Source: Symbiodinium natans (lineage: Eukaryota > Sar > Dinophyceae > Suessiales > Symbiodiniaceae). From it: DNA of 64,000 nt. Below are positions 55,198 to 64,000 of this stretch, piece by piece. The notes beneath the pieces were generated by a model that was not told where the DNA came from, did not search any database, and saw nothing but the letters and a program-made list of their open reading frames with translations. Position 1 is the stretch's first letter. The number at the start of each line of letters is the position of its first letter. The stretch covers positions 64,001 through 128,000 of the forward strand of contig CAJNDS010002806.1 in assembly GCA_905221605.1 (NCBI GenBank). Direction: 5' to 3'. Both the position numbers and the translations under genes were made by a program.

Positions 55198-56644
55198 ATG
55201 GCGGCTCCCATTTTCGAGTTTGTGAACAAGGACATCGGGGAGCACACCTTCCACACTGGGGATCCTTGGCCAAAGGAAGAGAAGAAAGACGTCGTGTTCC
55301 ACGCCTTCCAGCAGCAGGTTCCAGGCACCGAGCCTGTGTACGACTTCTGGAATGACAAGGACAAGGAGCACACGTTCCACTTTGGAGAACCGTGGCCAAA
55401 TGAGCAGAAGGGCGAGCACCCGGTCTTCTACGCCTACCCCCTTGGAGATGACAAGAACGGCTTGCTGCAGCCTGTCTACAGCTTCTGGAACACAGGTGAG
55501 GGACACCAAACCAAGTGGTAACTAGGGATGCGTTTGACCTAGCCCACCCGCAGATCTCAGTAGTGGTATGGCGTTCATGATGCTTGAAAGATTTTCAGCA
55601 TATCTGTGTCTTTGCCATTCCTGCCATCGCAGGCGAGAAGAAGCACTCGGTTCACCTGGGAGATGCTCGAGCAGGGGAGGACAAGCACGAGCCCATGTTC
55701 TTGGCACTCAAGGACCCACTCGCCTGGAAATCTGGAGCTATCTGCGACGGTGCCCCAGCAGAGAACCGTGCGAAGTGGCTCATGGAGAACAAGGGCATGA
55801 AGGACACGGAGGCCCAGGCATTCGTGATGGGCGAGTTCCCAAGCTCCTTTGCCCAAGCAGCACCGGCCTGGAAATCCGGAGTTATCTGCGACGGTGCTCC
55901 GGCAGAGAACCGCGTCAAGTGGCTCATGGAGAACAAGGGCATGAAGGAGGCCGAGGCTCAGGCAGCTGTGATGAAAGAGTTCCCGCAGCTGTTCGGCGGA
56001 TCATCTGGCCACTTTGTGGATGGCAAGTTCCCCCACACGATGGAGCTGGTGAAGGATGCTGCAGGCAAAAGCAGAGTGAAGTTCTCGGTGACGCCGACCA
56101 ACCCTGGAGACGTTACAATGATCGCTGTGCACTACAGTGTCAATGGTGAGCCAGGCAAGGAGGACATGAACTTTGACATCAACAAGCCGCAGGAGGGAAC
56201 CCAGACCTACGTCCATGTGACTCCCGATTTCGGGCCAGTTTGCGAGCCTGGATCCAAGGTGACCTATTGGTTGGCTGCCATGGAGAAGGGAATCATTACG
56301 GAGATGCCAGAGAAGGCCTGCCCAGTCAAGGAGACACAAGGGATTCAGCATGACTCCATGGCTCAAAGAGTTGCGGGCTCTCAAGTGCAGTTCTTGGGTA
56401 TGAAAGCATGTTGCAGTTTGTTGGCGCTGCAGTGTCCTGCTCCCCAGGAGAACCGAATGACTTGGACGGCACAGTGATCGCAGCTGCTGTGCCCTTCTGT
56501 AGCCGGGAGCCGGACTTTCTTTGCTACTTTGCTAGATGTGCGAACATCGCAGAGGCACTGCCTGAGGCAGCGCCAGTCTTGTCGTTTTGCATCGTTTTGC
56601 ACTTGAGACGACAGAGGACTTGCCTCAGCGTCTCACAGGATTAG
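55198..56644 (+). CDS. Tandem gene copy 1: aromatic/His repeat plus W-CDG repeat plus beta-sandwich-like protein
   Basis: Exons 55198-55495, 55633-56397 and 56448-56644 join in frame to about 419 aa. Both introns are GT-AG (137 and 50 bp). Residues 1-110 hold three repeats of the form PVYxFWN...EHTFHxGEPWPxE...FYAY, resembling the DUF5648-type repeat (resemblance by eye). Residues 131-178 and 179-226 are two near-identical 48-residue repeats (WKSGxICDGAPAENRxKWLM ... EFPxxF). Residues about 226-325 look like a small beta-sandwich (VTMIAVHYSVNG, SKVTYWLAAMEKG), the style of some carbohydrate-binding modules. No signal peptide at MAAPIFEF. If the 50-bp intron is not removed the protein ends at 56477 (380 aa). 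Function unknown. The start is chosen at MAAP because it is the last ATG in the leader and is shared by all copies. Confidence 0.75.
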
Positions 56645-56895
56645 GACAGTAGCCTTCGCAGCCAGGCGCTGAAGGCAGTACGTGCTCACACAATGTGGGA
56701 TGAAATCAGCCGACCGTGCAGGACACGCTGCATCACAGGCACATGTTTGCCCTTAGTCCTTCCACTGGGTCGCATGGCAGGGGTGCAGAAGGAGCCATTT
56801 CCACTGCATGTCCATGTCATCATCAGCTGGCTCTAGCAGAAATTAAAGGCTTCGTGCTTTCCCCTTGCCTCGTCTTAATTATCCTCTTTGTGAAC

Positions 56896-58342
56896 ATGGC
56901 GGCTCCCATTTTCGAGTTTGTGAACAAGGACATCGGGGAGCACACCTTCCACACTGGGGATCCTTGGCCAAAGGAAGAGAAGAAAGACGTCGTGTTCCAC
57001 GCCTTCCAGCAGCAGGTTCCAGGCACTGAGCCTGTGTACGACTTCTGGAATGACAAGGACAAGGAGCACACGTTCCACTTCGGAGAACCGTGGCCAAATG
57101 AGCAGAAGGGCGAGCACCCGGTCTTCTACGCCTACCCCCTTGGAGATGACAAGAACGGCTTGCTGCAGCCTGTCTACAGCTTCTGGAACACAGGTGAGGG
57201 ACACCAAACCAAGTGGTAACTAGGGATGCGTTTGACCTAGCCCACCCGCAGATCTCAGTAGTGGTATGGCGTTCATGATGCTTGAAAGATTTTCAGCATA
57301 TCTGTGTCTTTGCCATTCCTGCCATCGCAGGCGAGAAGAAGCACTCGGTTCACCTGGGAGATGCTCGAGCAGGGGAGGACAAGCACGAGCCCATGTTCTT
57401 GGCACTCAAGGACCCACTCGCCTGGAAATCTGGAGCTATCTGCGACGGTGCCCCAGCAGAGAACCGTGCGAAGTGGCTCATGGAGAACAAGGGCATGAAG
57501 GACACGGAGGCCCAGGCATTCGTGATGGGCGAGTTCCCAAGCTCCTTTGCCCAAGCAGCACCGGCCTGGAAATCCGGAGTTATCTGCGACGGTGCTCCGG
57601 CAGAGAACCGCGTCAAGTGGCTCATGGAGAACAAGGGCATGAAGGAGGCCGAGGCTCAGGCAGCTGTGATGAAAGAGTTCCCGCAGCTGTTCGGCGGATC
57701 ATCTGGCCACTTTGTGGATGGCAAGTTCCCCCACACGATGGAGCTGGTGAAGGATGCTGCAGGCAAAAGCAGAGTGAAGTTCTCGGTGACGCCGACCAAC
57801 CCTGGAGACGTTACAATGATCGCTGTGCACTACAGTGTCAATGGTGAGCCAGGCAAGGAGGACATGAACTTTGACATCAACAAGCCGCAGGAGGGAACCC
57901 AGACCTACGTCCATGTGACTCCCGATTTCGGGCCAGTTTGCGAGCCTGGATCCAAGGTGACCTATTGGTTGGCTGCCATGGAGAAGGGAATCATTACGGA
58001 GATGCCAGAGAAGGCCTGCCCAGTCAAGGAGACACAAGGGATTCAGCATGACTCCATGGCTCAAAGAGTTGCGGGCTCTCAAGTGCAGTTCTTGGGTATG
58101 AAAGCATGTTGCAGTTTGTTGGCGCTGCAGTGTCCTGCTCCCCAGGAGAACCGAATGACTTGGACGGCACAGTGATCGCAGCTGCTGTGCCCTTCTGTAG
58201 CCGGGAGCCGGACTTTCTTTGCTACTTTGCTAGATGTGCGAACATCGCAGAGGCACTGCCTGAGGCAGCGCCAGTCTTGTCGTTTTGCATCGTTTTGCAC
58301 TTGAGACGACAGAGGACTTGCCTCAGCGTCTCACAGGATTAG
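56896..58342 (+). CDS. Tandem gene copy 2, same protein
   Basis: Exons 56896-57193, 57331-58095 and 58146-58342. The predicted protein is identical to copy 1 apart from what silent changes allow; the upstream leader differs by a few bases. Spacing from copy 1 is exactly 1698 bp. Confidence 0.75.
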
Positions 58343-58593
58343 GACAGTAGCCTTCGCAGCCAGGCGCTGAAGGCAGTACGTGCTCACACAATGTGGGATG
58401 AAATCAGCCGACCGTGCAGGACACGCTGCATCACAGGCACATGTTTGCCCTTAGTCCTTCCACTGGGTCACATGGCAGGGGTGCAGAAGGAGCCATTTCC
58501 ACTGCATGTCCATGTCATCATCAGCTGGCTCTAGCAGAAATTAAAGGCTTCGTGCTTTCCCCGTGCCTCGTCTTAATTATCCTCTTTGTGAAC

Positions 58594-60040
58594 ATGGCGG
58601 CTCCCATTTTCGAGTTTGTGAACAAGGACATCGGGGAGCACACCTTCCACACTGGGGATCCTTGGCCAAAGGAAGAGAAGAAAGACGTCGTGTTCCACGC
58701 CTTCCAGCAGCAGGTTCCAGGCACTGAGCCTGTGTACGACTTCTGGAATGACAAGGACAAGGAGCACACGTTCCACTTTGGAGAACCGTGGCCAAATGAG
58801 CAGAAGGGCGAGCACCCGGTCTTCTACGCCTACCCCCTTGGAGATGACAAGAACGGCTTGCTGCAGCCTGTCTACAGCTTCTGGAACACAGGTGAGGGAC
58901 ACCAAACCAAGTGGTAGCTAGGGATGCGTTTGACCTAGCCCACCCGCAGATCTCAGTAGTGGTATGGCGTTCATGATGCTTGAAAGATTTTCAGCATATC
59001 TGTGTCTTTGCCATTCCTGCTATCGCAGGCGAGAAGAAGCACTCGGTTCACCTGGGAGATGCTCGAGCAGGGGAGGACAAGCACGAGCCCATGTTCTTGG
59101 CACTCAAGGACCCACTCGCCTGGAAATCTGGAGCTATCTGCGACGGTGCCCCAGCAGAGAACCGTGCGAAGTGGCTCATGGAGAACAAGGGCATGAAGGA
59201 CACGGAGGCCCAGGCATTCGTGATTGGCGAGTTCCCAAGCTCGTTTGCCCAAGCAGCACCGGCCTGGAAATCCGGAGTTATCTGCGACGGTGCTCCGGCA
59301 GAGAACCGCGTCAAGTGGCTCATGGAGAACAAGGGCATGAAGGAGGCCGAGGCTCAGGCAGCTGTGATGAAAGAGTTCCCGCAGCTGTTCGGCGGATCAT
59401 CTGGCCACTTTGTGGATGGCAAGTTCCCCCACACGATGGAGCTGGTGAAGGATGCTGCAGGCAAAAGCAGAGTGAAGTTCTCGGTGACGCCGACCAACCC
59501 TGGAGACGTTACAATGATCGCTGTGCACTACAGTGTCAATGGTGAGCCAGGCAAGGAGGACATGAACTTTGACATCAACAAGCCGCAGGAGGGAACCCAG
59601 ACCTACGTCCATGTGACTCCCGATTTCGGGCCAGTTTGCGAGCCGGGATCCAAGGTGACCTATTGGTTGGCTGCCATGGAGAAGGGAATCATTACGGAGA
59701 TGCCAGAGAAGGCCTGCCCAGTCAAGGAGACACAAGGGATTCAGCATGACTCCATGGCTCAAAGAGTTGCGGGCTCTCAAGTGCAGTTCTTGGGTATGAA
59801 AGCATGTTGCAGTTTGTTGGCCCCGCAGTGTCCTGCTCCCCAGGAGAACCGAATGACTTGGACGGCACAGTGATCGCAGCTGCTGTGCCCTTCTGTGGCC
59901 GGGAGCCGGACTTTCATGCTTTGCTAGATGTGCGAACATCGCAGAGGCACTGCCCGAGGCAGCGCCGTACAGTCGTGTCGTTTTGCATCGTTTTGCACTT
60001 GAGACGGCAGAGGACTTGCCTCAGCGTCTCACAGGATTAG
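58594..60040 (+). CDS. Tandem gene copy 3, variant 3' exon
   Basis: Exons 58594-58891, 59029-59793 and 59844-60040. Met to Ile occurs once in the first W-CDG repeat (FVIGEF). In the last exon a 4-base loss near 59914 is followed by a 4-base gain near 59968, so about 18 codons are read in another frame before the common C-terminus RRQRTCLSVSQD resumes. If this region is 3' UTR instead, the indels are neutral. Confidence 0.7.
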
Positions 60041-60840
60041 GCTGCATCACAGGCACATTTCTGCGCATGTCCCCACGCATTGCCCACATGCGCAGCTGCT
60101 GGACCTGTGCCTCTGAAAAAACTGCACTGCTTTCGTTGCTATTTGACGTGGATGGACCTGATTCTTGTGGCCGAGGGATGGACATGGCTGCACCTGTATG
60201 CATCGATCAGGTCCACCCCACCTTGGTCAGGGTGCGCTCGGAAGCTCTCAGCGGCCTGCTGTAGAGATGGTCCCAGTCTGAGCCTGAGGTTGGAGAACCA
60301 TTGCAACCTCAGCCGTCGCTGTTTGTTCGTGACATAGGCTGCCAGTCACCGGTCGCAGAGCCAGAGCCCCAGATTCCGAGTGACCCTTTCGGTGCAGCTC
60401 GCTAGGTCACCGTGGAGCCTTGCCTCGGAAGACTAGCGGAAGCTGCCTGCCTGAGCAGACTACAAAGTCACTTGGCATCAGTCCAGCTTGAAGTGCCATG
60501 AGAATTAATGTGCTTGGCACTCTGCACGCAAAGCGGCATCTGTGTGGCCAGCTGCATGGCAGAACTGGCTTGACTATGAGATGATGATAGCAGAGGAATG
60601 ACATTCGAGCGAGTCACTTAAGCTAGGCTCGCTGAAGCCTGTCCAACTTGAGGCGGCTAAAGCAGGAAGTGGCCTCGCTGCGACGCCTGATTGTTGCTGC
60701 CGGAAGAGGCTCTTCAGGGCTTCCCAATGTGGTGCCGACGCTTCTCTTCCCTGATGTGTTTTAAGGGCGTCGCATGGAGGGGCGGCCGCAATCTCCTTGT
60801 GCGAGGAACTATTAATGCATGTCCAAGTCATCAGCTGGCT
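60041..60840 (+). other. Unique spacer between copies 3 and 4
   Basis: Replaces the usual 250-bp spacer. A short + segment, EVGEPLQPQPSLFVRDIGCQ followed by SPVAEPEPQIP and a stop at 60403-60405, looks like a C-terminal exon of an unrelated protein. The rest shows no recognisable coding sequence. The sequence becomes array-like again at GTCATCAGCTGGCTCTAG (about 60827-60844). Confidence 0.5.
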
Positions 60841-60874
60841 CTAGCGTTGCCTCGTCTTACCCCTCTCTGTGAAC

Positions 60875-62307
60875 ATGGCGGCTCCCATTTTCGAGTTTGT
60901 GAACAAGGACATCGGGGAGCACACCTTCCACACCGGGGATCCTTGGCCAAAGGAAGAGAAGAAAGACGTCGTGTTCCACGCCTTCCAGCAGCAGGTTCCA
61001 GGCACCGAGCCTGTGTACGACTTCTGGAATCCAAAGGAACAGGAGCACACGTTCCACTTCGGAGAACCGTGGCCGAATGAGCAGAAGGGCGATCACCCGG
61101 TCTTCTACGCCTACCCCCTGGGAGATGACAAGAACGGCTTGCTGCAGCCTGTCTACAGCTTCTGGAACCCAGGTCAGGGGCACCAAACCAGGGATGCGTT
61201 TGACCTAGCCCACCCGCAGATCTCAGTGGTATGGCGTTCATGATGCTTGAAAGATTTTCAGCATATCTGTGTCTTTGCCATTCCTGCCATCGCAGGCGAG
61301 AAGAAGCACTCGGTTCACCTGGGAGATGCTCGAGCAGGGGAGGACAAGCACGAGCCCATGTTCTTGGCACTCAAGGACCCACTCGCCTGGAAATCTGGAG
61401 CTATCTGCGACGGTGCCCCAGCAGAGAACCGTGCGAAGTGGCTCATGGAGAACAAGGGCATGAAGGACACGGAGGCCCAGGCATTCGTGATGGGCGAGTT
61501 CCCAAGCTCCTTTGCCCAAGCAGCACCGGCCTGGAAATCCGGAGTTATCTGCGACGGTGCTCCGGCAGAGAACCGCGTCAAGTGGCTCATGGAGAACAAG
61601 GGCATGAAGGAGGCCGAGGCTCAGGCAGCTGTGATGAAAGAGTTCCCGCAGCTGTTCGGCGGATCATCTGGCCACTTTGTGGATGGCAAGTTCCCCCACA
61701 CGATGGAGCTGGTGAAGGATGCTGCAGGCAAAAGCAGAGTGAAGTTCTCGGTGACGCCGACCAACCCTGGAGACGTTACAATGATCGCTGTGCACTACAG
61801 TGTCAATGGTGAGCCAGGCAAGGAGGACATGAACTTTGACATCAACAAGCCGCAGGAGGGAACCCAGACCTACGTCCATGTGACTCCCGATTTCGGGCCA
61901 GTTTGCGAGCCGGGATCCAAGGTGACCTATTGGTTGGCTGCCATGGAGAAGGGAATCATTACGGAGATGCCAGAGAAGGCCTGCCCAGTCAAGGAGACAC
62001 AAGGGATTCAGCATGACTCCATGGCTCAAAGAGTTGCGGGCTCTCAAGTGCAGTTCTTGGGTATGAAAGCATGTTGCAGTTTGTTGGCGCTGCAGTGTCC
62101 TGCTCCCCAGGAGAACCGAATGACTTGGACGGCACAGTGATCGCAGCTGCTGTGCCCTTCTGTAGCCGGGAGCCGGACTTTCTTTGCTACTTTGCTAGAT
62201 GTGCGAACATCGCAGAGGCACTGCCTGAGGCAGCGCCAGTCTTGTCGTTTTGCATCGTTTTGCACTTGAGACGACAGAGGACTTGCCTCAGCGTCTCACA
62301 GGATTAG
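60875..62307 (+). CDS. Tandem gene copy 4, diverged exon 1
   Basis: Exons 60875-61172, 61296-62060 and 62111-62307. Exon 1 keeps its length (298 nt) but has NPKEQEHTFHFG for NDKDKEHTFHFG and GDHPVF for GEHPVF. The first intron is 123 bp rather than 137. Exons 2 and 3 match copies 1 and 2. Upstream leader and spacer are different, so this may be the founder or edge copy. Confidence 0.75.
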
Positions 62308-63300
62308 GACAGTAGCCTTCGCAGCCAGGCGCTGCGATGATAAAGAAGCCAGTGCCACACGACATGTTCAGATTGTAGCCGTGAAGGTGGTGCGCCAACT
62401 GGAAGCTTTCATGGTTCGGGCACAGAGAGGGACTCTAAGAAGCTGTGCAGGCGATCAGCTGAAGTTCTTCAAGGTCGAGCAGCAGCAGTTTGCTGCTGAC
62501 CGCACTGCCTCCCCACGTTTCCCCACCTTGGGGTGCAGCTGAGTTCCCTTCCCAGGCATTGTTGCAGAAATAGAATTCCGCACGAAGCCATGTCTGCAAT
62601 GAACACACACAAGTCTATGCTTGAAGTTGAACTTAGCCACTAAGCGAGCTTGCGCTCTGTTGCGCGCTGAGTGGTACAAATCAATGCCTCCGAAAGTGTT
62701 GCGAACGTTTACTTTCACAAGGCATCCCATATTGGGATTGTGGCCTCTGTTGAACTGGGGGCTTGTGATTTCGTGTGGTAGAGACCCGGTTTCACCAGCT
62801 AGTGATGAATCATGAAGCAAAAAGCTTGTGAATGTCCTTCTCGTGTAGTTGGTAAATTAGATCGTTGCAGCATGTAGCCCGCCCCGTAAGGCGATCCCAT
62901 GTTTTGGCCAGTCTTGGCATCAGGAGATGGTGGGCTCCTCAACGATTCTTGCACACCTCTTTCCCCCTGCACCCAGCCATGGCGCTTACCCAAGAGCACG
63001 AGCATTGGGGAGATTAAACATAAACGTCTCACCACAGTGAGTTTCCGAGTCCAGTCGCTGACAGCCCTCCTTGCTGACTCACTGCGCACATGTAACATCA
63101 TGTAACCGTCGAGTCGATTCGCAACTCGACAGGGTCTGCAAAGGGAAGCCCAGTTACAGCTTGACCGGCATGAGCTGATTCCCATCCAAAACGGCCCGCA
63201 TAGGAATTCAATAGAGAGCTCGGCACTTAAGCGCTTGGAAGTGATTCTCCGATTCTCCCACACCTTCACATCCTCTGCGAAGGTGTTCTTTTTGAGCACC
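62308..63300. other. Sequence beyond the array, no recognised gene
   Basis: The array ends at about 62333 (CAGCCAGGCGCTG) and switches to sequence not found elsewhere in the window. Open frames on both strands are short and show no motif. Confidence 0.4.
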
Positions 63301-63825
63301 TGGCCCTAGCATTCCAAGCCGATGTGGGTTGGGAGTACGTGCCTGAGTTGCAGCTAGAGCTGGCTCGGAAGAGGGACCTGCATGGGCATCTGCTTTGGGC
63401 ATCTGCTTTGGGCATTGCTTTGGGCATTGCTTTGGCTCTTAGGTGGCTTGGGTCGCTCTCGTCCTGGCCGCGCATGGTGTTGGTGCAGGGCATCAAAACA
63501 ACGGAGGTCAAAGTGGCCGGGCCGCAGAGAGCGAGCACGAAAGCGCGCGCGCGCGAAGGAAGGTTTGGATGATTTCGGATGTTTTTCTAACGCATTTCTT
63601 CGGATGAGCCGTTGCTTCACCGTGCTAGTGTGGGCGCTAGTGTGGGCACCGTGAGGGTGCAAACTGCATCTTCATCACTGGTACTGGGCCTTCCTCGCCT
63701 CGCACTACGCGGTGTTCGACTGCCTTCTCTCAAGCTTGGCGCAGGACACGCCGCTTTTGGGGTCCAGATACAGGGGCTATCTGCTTGCCATTTCGGAATT
63801 CTTTCTGCGTTTCTAGCACTCTAGC
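63301..63825 (+). CDS. Possible membrane-protein exons
   Basis: AFQADVGWEYVPELQLELAR with KRDLHGHL (63310-63390) is a coherent segment. Further on, HLHHWYWAFLASHYAVFDCL with Ser-rich continuation and a hydrophobic end runs to a stop at about 63822. A His-His-Trp-Tyr-Trp start followed by hydrophobic helices recalls small uncharacterised algal membrane proteins, but the family is not certain. Between them lies a short repeat. Confidence 0.35.
63386..63438 (+). repeat. GGGCATCTGCTTT minisatellite
   Basis: Four imperfect copies (two GGGCATCTGCTTT, two GGGCATTGCTTT) inside an open + frame, giving a short Ala-Leu-Gly-Ile repeat there. Confidence 0.85.
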
Positions 63826-64000
63826 AGAGTCTAGAGGAGATTGTAGCTCTCGTGGTTTTGACGAAGCTCCAGTCTGCTGACAGCTTCTAAGGAAAGTGGT
63901 TCCGAAGCTATAGAATGATTAGGTTCTCATTGTGCATCTCTAAAGAAGGCGGCCTTCCTGGGAATCTACATCCATGGTGCTGCTCCTCACTTGCAGATGA
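63826..64000. other. Right window edge
   Basis: No recognisable feature. The segment ends with CTTGCAGATGA, which could be an intron acceptor. Confidence 0.3.

Larger units (their letters stand above)
54991..62330 (+). repeat. Four-copy head-to-tail gene array
   Basis: Start codons of successive copies at 55198, 56896, 58594 and 60875: period 1698 bp for the first three, 2281 bp to the fourth because of an unrelated spacer. Copies are nearly identical including introns and spacers. Tandem arrays of expressed genes are well known in dinoflagellates. Confidence 0.95.

Noticed and set aside
55575-56384. Minus-strand and alternative + frames (93-193 codons) within the tandem gene
   Set aside because: Complete overlap with exon 2, whose frame shows clear repeats and domain-like sequence; the others are shadows.
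1-64000. Dinoflagellate spliced-leader relics, rRNA, tRNA, viral or retroelement genes
   Set aside because: Looked for by eye (leader core, reverse transcriptase and integrase motifs, tRNA-like clover elements) and not seen. A covariance or HMM search would be needed to exclude short or decayed ones.

Overview
The window looks like nuclear DNA of a dinoflagellate, probably a Symbiodiniaceae-like alga. Genes are cut into many short exons joined by introns of about 50-180 bp. Introns whose position is fixed by protein continuity start with GC or GA as often as GT and are flanked by AG|G. One gene lies in a head-to-tail tandem array, simple-sequence tracts are frequent, and every recognised gene reads on the + strand. 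No rRNA, tRNA, CRISPR array, insertion sequence or bacterial operon was seen, and no complete dinoflagellate spliced-leader sequence was noticed.

Layout. 1-10735: a near-identical tandem array (15 full units, cut by the left window edge) in which every unit of about 662 or 794-801 bp is a cassette of five or six micro-exons encoding coiled coil. 10736-12160: older, diverged and partly broken copies of the same exons with the same exon lengths and boundaries. 13373-20800: a calcium-dependent protein kinase (CDPK-type) in many exons: kinase domain, then EF-hands. 23690-27095: an RCC1/UVR8-like beta-propeller gene in pieces. 27640-31180: a probable Ala/Gln/Glu-rich coiled-coil gene. 32583-35000: a short-chain dehydrogenase/reductase (SDR), with part of a second SDR at 43830-44000. 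35000-54900: mostly intronic or intergenic sequence with scattered unassigned helical or acidic exons and many microsatellites. 54900-62330: four tandem copies of one three-exon gene (about 419 aa) encoding aromatic/His-rich repeats, two W...C-D-G repeats and a beta-sandwich-like domain. 62340-64000: a different, unassigned region with a possible membrane-protein exon near the end.

The most interesting signal is the left-hand array. Exons of exactly 14, 14, (18), 11, 18 and 18 codons, all phase 0, each start with Glu or Asp and end with Leu-Glu/Lys/Gln. 14, 11 and 18 residues are whole numbers of coiled-coil turns (4, 3 and 5). The locus therefore looks like a modular exon cassette that lengthens or shortens a coiled-coil rod by unequal exchange without breaking frame or helix register. 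Nearly all introns here appear to use AG|GA or AG|GC donors. Two conserved genes in the same window (CDPK and RCC1), plus the SDR, independently support such donors. All gene calls are by eye; exon borders are inferences unless continuity of a conserved domain fixes them.
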